Source of the DNA: GWC2-45-44 sp041661665
GTDB taxonomy: Bacteria; Planctomycetota; Phycisphaerae; Sedimentisphaerales; UBA12454
Direction: 5' to 3'
Assembly: GCA_041661665.1 (NCBI GenBank)
Contig: JBAZTW010000039.1
Coordinates: forward strand, 1-19,356
DNA: 19,356 nucleotides
Made by a program: the position numbers and the translations under genes. Each line of letters opens with the position of its first letter. The stretch's first letter is position 1. Below the pieces are notes generated by a model. That model ran no database searches and was not told where the DNA came from. It saw nothing but the letters and a program-made list of their open reading frames with translations. Positions 1 through 7,781 of the stretch are shown in pieces.

Positions 1-2
1 CG

Positions 3-1355
3 AGTATCCAGACGTATATTACTAACGGTTGGATCACGGCGTATAATGGCGATAGTTCAGCCAAGGTCTATGTCGGTTATGATTCACAGACGAACACTAC
101 GCATCTCTGGGCTGACAAAGTATTAGGCACAGTTGGCCTTTATGTATATTTGCCCTATGTTGGACAGACTGCAGACTATAATTTCTGGAAAAATAGCGGT
201 TTTAATATACTCGAAGTTGCTGAGACTGGTTTCTATTGGAGACCAGACCAGCTTTCCGTTTATTACACGAATATGCGCAATAAAATTGCCGATGCCAAGA
301 GCCATGGATTTAAAGTATCTGTTATTTTATTGGCATGTATGAATCAATATGGCGGGCCGAATGAAAGTGGCAATGCGAATCCGCTTTGTTTTTCACCAGA
401 TGATGCCGCTAAGATGAGTGAAAGATTAGGTTACATTCAAACTGCGATTACAAACTTATCTAATGCTGACCGGTTTGTATTTATCCCCGGAGACCCAGGC
501 GCTGTTACAAATGCCAATACTACTGTTGATGATTTTATTGCTATGGAGCAAGCTGTCAGAGCCAAAGTGCAGCAGTATGCGCCAAATGCTGCATATATGG
601 TCAGTGATTGGGGTCTTCCCGAATGGCAATGGCCCATTGTGCATTCATATGAGACTGCAACTTACTGGATAGAGAAGGTGGATATGGCACAATATCTTGT
701 AGAGCAAGGAGTTTTTGGATATGAATGCGGCGCTGAAGTTGCATGCGACAACTATTACAGACCGCTTGCCTTGACCCAGTATGTCACCTTTGGCGTGACC
801 CCGGAATTGTATCCGTCGGCAAGTGAGGTTGCCGCTCTCCGTACTAAGGCCGTTAAAGATATTTGGGCGTGGCCGTATGATCTGACTGATGACGGTGTAC
901 ATCAAACCCAACTTGAAGTACGATATATCAGGGATATGGTAAATAAGGCCAAAACACTCAAGCTTGATGGTATGACATGTAATACTGATATGGATGTATG
1001 GGGCAGGAATGAGAGTCTTAATGTTTACGCATTTGCACGTTTGTGTGTGACAGACGGCATGACATCCGACCAGATAATCGATGAGATCGCCGGATTGCTT
1101 GCCACATCGGCTACTAAAGCGACAATGGTTAAGATATTGAAATTCGTCGAAAACAACAGCACATGGCATTTAGATATGCCGGCCCAGTATAGATTACCAA
1201 ATTTGGATTGCGGCGATGTAATAAACGCGACAATTGCACTTACGCAATTAGATACCGTAGTTGCTAATCCTGATAATCCTCTTCCTTTGCCGGATACACC
1301 GGCAAGTTATATAAGCAGAATCAGAACCAGATTGGAATGGATTAGAGACCATTAA
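3..1355 (+). CDS. Secreted glycosidase-like protein, C-terminal part (5' end outside the window)
   Basis: The frame is open from the left edge (first full codon at 3) to TAA at 1353-1355, giving 450 residues, so the true start lies upstream. The first 40 or so residues (around WITAYNG and KVYVGYD) resemble the tail of a beta-rich carbohydrate-binding-type domain seen in many planctomycete surface proteins. After that comes a roughly 350-residue region rich in Trp, Tyr and Asp with the feel of a TIM-barrel glycoside hydrolase. A stretch encoded around 1008-1046 (SLNVYAFARL) recalls the end of the barrel in glucuronidase- or hexosaminidase-like enzymes. The tail is Pro/Asp-rich and ends in a basic helix, with no PEP-CTERM or dockerin motif. 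Seen: open frame and composition. Inferred: extracellular polysaccharide-related role. The glycosidase family is not identified, and I could not assign catalytic residues. Confidence 0.7.
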   Translation, partial: SIQTYITNGWITAYNGDSSAKVYVGYDSQTNTTHLWADKVLGTVGLYVYLPYVGQTADYNFWKNSGFNILEVAETGFYWRPDQLSVYYTNMRNKIADAKSHGFKVSVILLACMNQYGGPNESGNANPLCFSPDDAAKMSERLGYIQTAITNLSNADRFVFIPGDPGAVTNANTTVDDFIAMEQAVRAKVQQYAPNAAYMVSDWGLPEWQWPIVHSYETATYWIEKVDMAQYLVEQGVFGYECGAEVACDNYYRPLALTQYVTFGVTPELYPSASEVAALRTKAVKDIWAWPYDLTDDGVHQTQLEVRYIRDMVNKAKTLKLDGMTCNTDMDVWGRNESLNVYAFARLCVTDGMTSDQIIDEIAGLLATSATKATMVKILKFVENNSTWHLDMPAQYRLPNLDCGDVINATIALTQLDTVVANPDNPLPLPDTPASYISRIRTRLEWIRDH

Positions 1356-1419
1356 AATCCTATTGGATAAATCGAAAGAGTGATGGCACTTTAGAAATGA
1401 TAATTTTGATTGAATACTT

Positions 1420-2400
1420 ATGACAGGACGAGAAAGATTTTTACGATCAATGCTGTTTAAACCCGTAGATAGGCCGGCCCGTGTCGATGCTTTTGAGCTT
1501 GCCCAAGAGGCATTTGGAGAGACTTTTCCTTCGTATGAGGAATTAAATCGTAGTTCTGGTAAAATACGAACTGCGTTAATCGAAAAATGTGCTCGGTTAG
1601 AAATGATGATTGCCGAGCGTTATGATCACGACGCGATTTTTGCATGGAATCCTTTTGCAGGAGAAATAAGCCTGGAAGTCATTTCGCTTGAGCGAAAGAT
1701 GATTGGTGACTCTAAAGCAATCATTGGTATGGTTCCAAGCGTATTTTGGGCCATAGAGATAATTACGGATCACATGGCCTTTTCTGTTCGTCTTGCCGAA
1801 GATATGCGAGGACTTCACATTGATGCCGAGCGTATGTTGGAAAGGGGAATTCGGCGAGTCCATGAATTGGCCGATGCAGGAGCGGATGTTGCATATGTCC
1901 CCAATGACCAGGCGTTTAATTCTGGAACGTATTTACCGCCCAAAATTTACGAAGAACTTGTTCTGCCGTATGCCCAAAAATTATTTTCGGAAATTAGGAA
2001 GACAGGATTAATCGGGATTTATCATACTGATGGGAATATTATGTCTATTCTTGATATGATTTGTGCAACTGGCGCTCACGGGTTACAGTCCATCGATCCT
2101 ATGGCAGGAATGGATATTAAAAAAGTTAAAGAACAAACATACGGGAAACTTGCGCTTGTGGGAAATGTCCAATGTAATTTGCTGCAGGAGGGCCCCGAAG
2201 ACGCCATTCGAATGAGTGCGAGATATTGTTTGGAACATGCTTCGCCTGGAAGTGGTTATGTTTTTATGGCGAGCAATTCAATTTTCCCCGGTATGCCGCT
2301 TAGTAATTACCATATTATGCAGGATGAATACCGGAAGTTTTGTGAAGAGAGAGAGTCGGTTAACGGCCACCTGTCCAAAATGACGAAAATGTCCTCATAA
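1420..2400 (+). CDS. Uroporphyrinogen decarboxylase-family protein (URO-D/MtaA-like)
   Basis: The 326-residue protein begins with the usual family opening (GRERFLRSMLFKPVDRPAR), which fixes the ATG at 1420 even though no good ribosome binding site precedes it. Other family signatures are HTDGN at 202-206 (the His is a metal or substrate ligand in corrinoid methyltransferase relatives), the segment around SIDPMAGMDI at 224-233, and VGNVQCNLLQEGPE at 247-260. Length is typical for the family (about 330-350). Genuine heme-pathway HemE needs an N-terminal Arg-rich substrate motif that I do not see, so this is more likely one of the many paralogues of the MtaA/CmuA type. These act in corrinoid methyl transfer or in unknown reactions. 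No corrinoid protein gene is adjacent. Substrate unknown. Confidence 0.85.
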   Translation: MTGRERFLRSMLFKPVDRPARVDAFELAQEAFGETFPSYEELNRSSGKIRTALIEKCARLEMMIAERYDHDAIFAWNPFAGEISLEVISLERKMIGDSKAIIGMVPSVFWAIEIITDHMAFSVRLAEDMRGLHIDAERMLERGIRRVHELADAGADVAYVPNDQAFNSGTYLPPKIYEELVLPYAQKLFSEIRKTGLIGIYHTDGNIMSILDMICATGAHGLQSIDPMAGMDIKKVKEQTYGKLALVGNVQCNLLQEGPEDAIRMSARYCLEHASPGSGYVFMASNSIFPGMPLSNYHIMQDEYRKFCEERESVNGHLSKMTKMSS

Positions 2401-2427
2401 AGGGCTGTACGTTTGTGTGATTTGTCA

Positions 2428-2690
2428 TTATATTCTATTGATGGAAATCCATGGGTGCGGCGATAGCGATGCGGAATACCATCCGATGGTATTTGCTGCG
2501 AACATTGCAGCCCCGCGACAGGCCGGCTCGAGACCATTTCAGTTTTCAGCATATTCGCCTTAATTTGAAGCCACAAATTGCTTTTGGCCCCGCCACCGGT
2601 AGCAACGATGTGTGAAGGCATATTTTCGCCGCAGAGCTACCCCATAAGTTGTTTCAATGTAGCGGCATTCGATTCGGGGATGGCGTTTTT
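2428..2690 (-). pseudogene. Decayed C-terminal fragment of an FGGY-family carbohydrate kinase
   Basis: Read on the minus strand from about 2690, the sequence gives a piece of an FGGY kinase C-terminal domain. There is an in-frame TAG at about 2637, then IVATGGGAKSNLWLQIKAN (2606 down to 2550), the hallmark ATP-binding ATGGGAKS...W.QIKA motif of xylulokinase/glycerol-kinase relatives. About 15 codons later the frame shifts. The next recognisable motif, GAAMFAANTIGWY, is in another frame and ends at TAA 2430-2428. In intact kinases a longer segment lies between these motifs, so there is also a deletion. No N-terminal kinase domain exists upstream, because that place is taken by the phosphofructokinase gene, whose stop is at 2693. 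Read: a real relic, not an active gene. Confidence 0.75.
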
Positions 2691-2692
2691 TT

Positions 2693-3988
2693 TTATGGCC
2701 TGTACATCATCGGCACATACTCTTTACACCGTTTCTCCGCGAAAATTTTCTTGAAACGGGCAAATCTCTGGATACCACCTTCAAGCGGCACCTTGACCCA
2801 ATCGTCACCGATGAGAGGTTTGGCGTATTTAACGAAATCGTCAGTCACATCATATCTGCTTTCTGTAATCCATTCATGCGGTACCTCCCGTACAGAGTTC
2901 GCAACTACAGGTAACGAAACCTTGTCGTAGTAGGCTTCATAGGTGTCTCCGGGTCTACGCTCAATGGTGGACATCCAACCCGTTCCGTCCTTGAGAGCCA
3001 CTTCAACGGCATGCCTTGCAACGAGAAAAGCTTCCTCGATATCAACATTGGAGGCAAGCACCGACACCATACGCTGTTCAAGCCCGGAAACATTGCACCA
3101 AGCCGGTCCATATTTGGAAAGCTTCTTTGAATTCAAATAGTGGGTGACAATTGTGCTGTTCGTGCGCCCGTAAGGATCTTCACCGTCGGTATGCCCAAAG
3201 GCGTCGCGTTTCTCACTGAAAGCTCCGAAATCCTGCCCTCTGTTGACAAGAACAATACAACGCGGGCTTTGTTTAAGCTCGTCACTGACGGTGTCGGCAA
3301 TTTCCTCAAGAGTAAATTTTGATTCCGGCAAATAGAGATGTAAAGGCATTTCACGGTTTGGATCTCCCAGCCGGGCAGCGGCTGGAATGAAACCCGTGCC
3401 GCGGCCCATTGCCTCTAAGACGATGACGGGATTGTGCGTGCAACAACCAAGGCTTTCCTGATTGGCATTTTGGATTAAATAAGCCCAATAACGAGCGATT
3501 GAGCCATAACCGGGGGTATGGTCTAGGTATGTGAATTTCTGATCGCCCAAATCATTATCAACCGTTTTCGGAATTCCCACTACGGTAAGATCCAGCTGTT
3601 TCTCTTTAGCTAAATTGGACACCTTATTGGCGGTATCCATAGAGTCATTTCCGCCAATGTAGAAAAAGTAACCAATATTGTGAGCTTTTAGCACCTCGAT
3701 AATTCGCTCAAAATCTTCCACACGATCATCCGACAGCTTATAGCGGCATGTGCCAATAGCTCCTGCGGCAGGAGTTGTAGCCAATAGATCAATTTCTTTT
3801 TGGGGTTGAGCCGATATATCAATCAGTTCCTCTTGGAGAACGCCTTCAACTCCGTGCCAGCCGGCATAGATTTTCCCGAATTTGGACGGGTAATTGCGAC
3901 AGGTTTCTATGACTCCTCGCAGAGAGTTGTTGATCACCGGCGTCGGTCCGCCCGATTGCGCAACCAATACATTTATATTCTTTTTCAT
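2693..3988 (-). CDS. pfp: 6-phosphofructokinase, probably pyrophosphate-dependent
   Basis: The 431-residue protein phosphorylates fructose 6-phosphate to fructose 1,6-bisphosphate in the cytosol (glycolysis, reversible if PPi-driven). Visible PFK motifs are QSGGPTPVINNSL at 11-23 (phosphate-binding loop), GGNDSMDTA at 112-120 and PKTVDND at 140-146, where Asp144 is the catalytic base. In ATP-dependent PFK the loop reads GGDGS and the later motif PGTIDND. Here Asp115 and Lys141 replace those two glycines, and this pair marks the PPi-dependent class in characterised enzymes. Length fits the longer PPi-type group (about 400-460) better than the 320-residue bacterial ATP enzyme. AAGGAG lies 8 bases before the ATG. 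It sits 105 bases downstream of the ceramidase-like gene on the same strand, and is followed directly by the FGGY kinase relic. PPi use is inferred from residues, not shown. Confidence 0.9.
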   Translation of the reverse strand: MKKNINVLVAQSGGPTPVINNSLRGVIETCRNYPSKFGKIYAGWHGVEGVLQEELIDISAQPQKEIDLLATTPAAGAIGTCRYKLSDDRVEDFERIIEVLKAHNIGYFFYIGGNDSMDTANKVSNLAKEKQLDLTVVGIPKTVDNDLGDQKFTYLDHTPGYGSIARYWAYLIQNANQESLGCCTHNPVIVLEAMGRGTGFIPAAARLGDPNREMPLHLYLPESKFTLEEIADTVSDELKQSPRCIVLVNRGQDFGAFSEKRDAFGHTDGEDPYGRTNSTIVTHYLNSKKLSKYGPAWCNVSGLEQRMVSVLASNVDIEEAFLVARHAVEVALKDGTGWMSTIERRPGDTYEAYYDKVSLPVVANSVREVPHEWITESRYDVTDDFVKYAKPLIGDDWVKVPLEGGIQRFARFKKIFAEKRCKEYVPMMYRP

Positions 3989-4093
3989 GAATATTTCTCC
4001 TTATGTCTATTTTTTTAACATCATATTTTATAATTTTTTGAAATATTCCTGCTGGTGTCAAGGTCTATGCCGGCAGCAAATTCCACGCCGACC

Positions 4094-5404
4094 TCACATT
4101 GTCCGCAATAATTCTGCGGTCTTTTGCACCATTATGTCGCCGCTTTTATAACTAAAAAGTGCGTTTGACGCTTCGTAACCGCCTTCGTCGTCGGCCTCTT
4201 TGGTCACAATATAGCCCTGCAATTCGCCATTTGCACAGGATATGATAAAAGTATTTGCACAAAGCTTTTTGACTGCCAGCGCGTAATCGACAAAACATTC
4301 GCCCTGCCAACCCACGAAGGCCCACTGCCCGATTTTCACGATTTGAATTTCGGCGGGCAACACTTCCGGATATGCCTGCGACAATCTGCCTTCGGCGGCG
4401 GCTTTCGCCATCGTTAGTGTTTCTTCCGCACCGAACCAATCACATTCCGCCGTGCGGACTTCCTGACGCGGCGCGCCGCTTGTGCGAAGATGCTCGAGTC
4501 GTGCGACAGATTTCTCGAGTTTTTCCTGTGCGGCCGCCATACCGGAGAATGATCGTTTGGGCAAATCAATCAGAGCTTGTTTGCACTGGATTGACGCTGA
4601 GGTTTGAAACTGTATTGTCGGCAGGACTTTTTCGACCGCCTTGCCCAATATTTCACCGAGACGCTGTGCTTCAGCAAATGTATTTGCTTTGGTCACATGC
4701 CGCGGGCTTTGATTGCCGGATGGGCCTGTGTGGTGCAGTACGGCACATTTTGTGCCGACACAATGTTTTTGCAGATACATACGCGCATACGCCGGGAAAT
4801 CGCCGCTGACAAGTTTTGAATCTTCATGCAATACGGTCGGGTGCATCGAACATACGAGCATACACGCTATTAATTCGGTGCCGGCGGCATTTTGTATCAG
4901 CAGCACCGGTACATTCATGTCGGCGGGGCCATCAGGACTGCGACGATTGGTGCCAACGCCGGTACTGTCGGCAATTGCAAGGCCGATGCGGGCAGGCTGT
5001 GTATTTTTATACGCCATCACGGCCGCCTCGACTATCCGGTCCTCCATGAATCGGACGTATTTCTGGTCGGCCTTTGGCACGATGGGATCGGCCTCGTTGC
5101 TGATGTAATCCACCGTGATAGGCCCAGAATGAGTATGCGTTGCGCTTATCATGATATGGCCGGCGAGAATGCCGGTTTGTGCGGTGATACGTTCACGAAT
5201 GCGCTGTGCACTTTTTTTGCCCACAAAAACAATATCATTCGCAATAATCATCGCTGCCGTCCGGCCGTCATTAAGATAAAGCGCCGAACTCAGCAGCGGA
5301 TCATTGATTCCGGTGCTGTACCGCTCGACATGCGGATATCCAAAAAGAAACTGCGAATCCTTTGGTGATATATCAACTTGTGCTGCGCCTGCAAGTAATG
5401 TCAT
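4094..5404 (-). CDS. Neutral/alkaline non-lysosomal ceramidase-family protein (N-terminal domain only)
   Basis: 436 residues matching the N-terminal catalytic domain of the neutral ceramidase family. Evidence includes an opening GAAQVDISPK typical of bacterial members, SATHTHSGP at 87-95 and CSMHPTVL at 185-192 (zinc-ligand histidines in the family), SGDFPAYAR near 200-208, and GNQSP at 230-234, in the place of the catalytic serine loop. True secreted ceramidases have a signal peptide and a C-terminal Ig-like domain and run to 650 or more residues. This protein has neither, so it is probably cytosolic and hydrolyses some other amide or ester bond. AAGGAG lies 6 bases before the ATG at 5404. 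It is divergent from the DeoR-type regulator gene, and a perfect TTGACA (5450-5445) on its strand may be a -35 box, though no well-spaced -10 is visible. Substrate unknown. Confidence 0.8.
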   Translation of the reverse strand: MTLLAGAAQVDISPKDSQFLFGYPHVERYSTGINDPLLSSALYLNDGRTAAMIIANDIVFVGKKSAQRIRERITAQTGILAGHIMISATHTHSGPITVDYISNEADPIVPKADQKYVRFMEDRIVEAAVMAYKNTQPARIGLAIADSTGVGTNRRSPDGPADMNVPVLLIQNAAGTELIACMLVCSMHPTVLHEDSKLVSGDFPAYARMYLQKHCVGTKCAVLHHTGPSGNQSPRHVTKANTFAEAQRLGEILGKAVEKVLPTIQFQTSASIQCKQALIDLPKRSFSGMAAAQEKLEKSVARLEHLRTSGAPRQEVRTAECDWFGAEETLTMAKAAAEGRLSQAYPEVLPAEIQIVKIGQWAFVGWQGECFVDYALAVKKLCANTFIISCANGELQGYIVTKEADDEGGYEASNALFSYKSGDIMVQKTAELLRTM

Positions 5405-5544
5405 ATGCTTCTCCTTAACTTAGTACTCTAATAACCTTTGTCCTTGTCAATTTTTTTACGAAAGTTCGCATTCTGCATTATTCCCTGATATAGTTTACAA
5501 AAATCTTTACAAGTTGCCAGATTTTGTTTGCCATAATGTTAGAT

Positions 5545-5572
5545 TATGTTATATTATGAATAAAATAACATA
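5545..5572. promoter_or_regulatory. Palindromic candidate operator before the DeoR-type regulator
   Basis: Two perfect 8-base arms, TATGTTAT (5545-5552) and ATAACATA (5565-5572), are separated by 12 bases, so their centres are 20 bases apart, about two helical turns. The repeat lies 20 bases before the preferred start codon and overlaps a weak -10-like TGTTAT (5547-5552) that has a TTGTTT element 17 bases upstream. Such a position suits autorepression by the adjacent regulator. The region is very AT-rich, so chance repeats are more likely than usual. Confidence 0.45.
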
Positions 5573-5591
5573 TTCCAATTTGATAGTCAAT

Positions 5592-6380
5592 ATGGTTACA
5601 AAGAAAAATTTAGTTCCGGCCCAGCAGCGGCTTGAAAAAATTCGCGACATGCTTTCTCGGCAATCTTCTGTTTCGGTGAGCCATCTTGCCCGGCTCCTGA
5701 AGGTCAGCGAGATGACCATTCACCGCGATCTGGCCAAACTCGAGCAGACCAGCAGCGTCCGCAAAACGTACGGCGGCGCGGTTGTCGCCGAGCAGATGAT
5801 ATTTGAATTTGATTTTGCCGCCCGCCGTAAAGCCAATCAAAGGGCAAAGCAGGCCATCGCCCATGAAGCGGTAAAGCTGATCAAGCCCGGTGCCAGAATA
5901 ATCCTTGATACCGGCACAACAACACTGGAACTGGCGCAGCTCTTGAAGGATTTTGGCAATCTTACGGTCATTACCCCGAGCCTTGCGGTTGCATCTGTTT
6001 TGCAGTTTTCAAAAGGAGTGCAAACGATATTACTTGGCGGGAGCATCCGCGAGGGCAGCCCCGACCTTACCGGCGCTGTTACCGAGGCGACTCTTGCCAT
6101 GTTTGCGGCCGACATAGCGTTTCAGGGCGCCGATGGTATCGGCTTAAATGGCGAACTGTTCAATACTGATATGCGGATAGCCAAAGTTGACCAGAAGATA
6201 CGCCGCCGCGCCAAGAGAACTTATATTCTTTCCGACAGTTCTAAAATTGGTCAAACTGACCTTGCTTCAAATGGAATGCTTTCAGAGGCAGAGGCTTTGA
6301 TTACTGACAGCAAAATCACTAAAGAGCAATTGTCTGAGTTGAAAAAAACAGGAACAAAAATAATAATCTGTGAAATTTAA
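5592..6380 (+). CDS. DeoR-family transcriptional regulator
   Basis: 262 residues when started at ATG 5592. The frame also allows ATG 5556 or TTG 5514, but 5592 gives the usual family N-terminus (about 12 residues before the first helix). An earlier start would place the coding region over the palindrome at 5545-5572. Residues 10-60 form the DeoR winged helix-turn-helix, with recognition helix MTIHRDLAKLE (41-51) and the RKTYGGAV wing (58-65). The C-terminal DeoRC sensor domain shows DTGTTTLELA (106-115), LLGGSIREGSPDLTGAV (147-163) and the DIAFQGADGI segment (174-183). This is the family fold that binds phosphorylated sugars or related metabolites. The stop is 21 bases before the aminotransferase start, so it probably controls, and is transcribed with, the three enzyme genes that follow. 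Effector unknown. Confidence 0.92.
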   Translation: MVTKKNLVPAQQRLEKIRDMLSRQSSVSVSHLARLLKVSEMTIHRDLAKLEQTSSVRKTYGGAVVAEQMIFEFDFAARRKANQRAKQAIAHEAVKLIKPGARIILDTGTTTLELAQLLKDFGNLTVITPSLAVASVLQFSKGVQTILLGGSIREGSPDLTGAVTEATLAMFAADIAFQGADGIGLNGELFNTDMRIAKVDQKIRRRAKRTYILSDSSKIGQTDLASNGMLSEAEALITDSKITKEQLSELKKTGTKIIICEI

Positions 6381-6401
6381 CTTATAATAGGAGTAATTAA
6401 A

Positions 6402-7781
6402 ATGGCTTCAAACAAAACTATTTCCGCACCTAAATGGGCACATTTGGATTTAAAACAGGTTCCGGATATTAAAATAGCGCCTCCGGGGCCGAAATCGAAG
6501 GAATTGCACACAAGATGCACAAAATACTTCAAAGGTCTTAGTGAGCAGGTAAAGCTGTTCCCCGTAGTTTTTGACCATGGCAAGGGATGTGAACTTGTTG
6601 ATGCTGATGGCAACAGATACATTGATTTTTCATCCGGCATATATGTTACAACATTAGGCCACTGTCATCCCAAAGTTACCGAAGCTGTCCAGAAAATGGC
6701 TGCGAGAATGATGAACTGCCATGATTTTACCACTGAAATTAAAACCAGACTTGTTGAAAAACTTGCAGAAATTTTGCCCGGTGATTTAACCGGCTTCCAG
6801 TTTTATGATTCCGGCACAACGGCTGTTGAGGCAGGTCAGCGTGTTCTCCGCGCGGCAACAGGCAAAAACGAAATGATTTCATGCTTCTATGATTACCACG
6901 GCAAAACTTACGGCGGTGTTTCGCTGGGGCACATTCGTTCCAGTGTTTATGGTGTATGCAGAGCGCCGGGAATGCACATGGTTCCAAGGCCGAATACTTA
7001 CAGGCCAATGTTTATAAGGCCCGATGGCTCAGTTAATACGGAAAAGTATATTGAGTTTTTTGATGAGTATATTAGTAAGGGTACTGTTGGCAATGTGGCA
7101 GGCTTTGTACTTGAGCCGATTCAGGGCTGGGGCGGCTCTGTTATGCCTCCCGATGATTTCTTTCCGAAACTTCGTAAATACTGCGATGAAAAAAAACTCC
7201 TGCTTATGATAGATGAAGTATTGACGAGCTTCGGCAGATGCGGCAAATGGCTGTGTATGGAAAATTGGGATGTTGTGCCGGATATTGTTACCATTGGCAA
7301 AGGCTTTGGAAATGGTTTCCCCGTAACTTGCGTAGCTGTTAGAGAGCCTTTCAAGGAATCGTTCGAGTCTATTTCCGCTTCAAGCAGTTATGGCGGCAAT
7401 CCAATGGCTTGTGCCGCAGCGCTTGCCTGTATCGAAGCTATTGAAGAAGAAAATCTGCTGGCTCGCTCCGCTTATCTTGGCGAACTTGCAATGAAGCGAA
7501 TGGAGAAAATGAAAGCGGAACACCGGATTGTTGGCGATGTTCGAGCTAAGGGTTGTTTGATGGGTATTGAGCTGGTAAAAGATAAAAAGACCAAAGAGCC
7601 TTTCAATGAGGCAGGCAAGTTAGTTTATCAAAAGGCGTTTAGAAAAGGTCTTGCCTGGATACCTGCCGGCCACATTCTCAGAATGTCTCCGCCAATTGTT
7701 ATGGAAGATGAAGTCTTATTAAAGGGTCTCGACATTATTGACGAGGCGATTGGCGAAACAGAAAAGGAATTACTGAAATGA
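6402..7781 (+). CDS. Class III PLP-dependent aminotransferase (4-aminobutyrate/ornithine aminotransferase-like)
   Basis: 459 residues, fold-type I, class III aminotransferase. PLP-site motifs include SGTTAVEAG (137-145, phosphate contact), HGKTYGG (166-172), LEPIQGWGG (237-245), MIDEV (269-273; Asp271 contacts the pyridine N) and the Schiff-base lysine in IGKGFGNGFP (Lys300). The first 50 residues are longer than in GabT. GabT normally reads EPIQGEGG; here Trp replaces Glu, so GABA is not a safe substrate call. The family moves an amino group between a terminal or secondary amine and a 2-oxo acid. It has a GGAG ribosome binding site 8-11 bases before the ATG. Its stop overlaps the next gene by 4 bases (ATGA at 7778-7781), implying coupled translation with the Gfo/Idh/MocA enzyme. 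Glutamate is a likely donor or product given the GDH two genes on. Confidence 0.9.
   Translation: MASNKTISAPKWAHLDLKQVPDIKIAPPGPKSKELHTRCTKYFKGLSEQVKLFPVVFDHGKGCELVDADGNRYIDFSSGIYVTTLGHCHPKVTEAVQKMAARMMNCHDFTTEIKTRLVEKLAEILPGDLTGFQFYDSGTTAVEAGQRVLRAATGKNEMISCFYDYHGKTYGGVSLGHIRSSVYGVCRAPGMHMVPRPNTYRPMFIRPDGSVNTEKYIEFFDEYISKGTVGNVAGFVLEPIQGWGGSVMPPDDFFPKLRKYCDEKKLLLMIDEVLTSFGRCGKWLCMENWDVVPDIVTIGKGFGNGFPVTCVAVREPFKESFESISASSSYGGNPMACAAALACIEAIEEENLLARSAYLGELAMKRMEKMKAEHRIVGDVRAKGCLMGIELVKDKKTKEPFNEAGKLVYQKAFRKGLAWIPAGHILRMSPPIVMEDEVLLKGLDIIDEAIGETEKELLK

Noticed and set aside
645..1169. 174-codon open frame on the minus strand
   Set aside because: It lies fully opposite the secreted glycosidase-like gene, has Cys/His/Ile-rich composition without motifs, and looks like a shadow frame.
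4372..5368. Several plus-strand open frames of 70-158 codons
   Set aside because: All are antisense to the ceramidase-like gene, are Arg/His/Cys-rich with no recognisable domain, and overlap one another in different frames.
6402..7781. Calling the aminotransferase GabT
   Set aside because: The N-terminus is extended and the EPIQGEGG motif has Trp instead of Glu, so GABA specificity is not supported.
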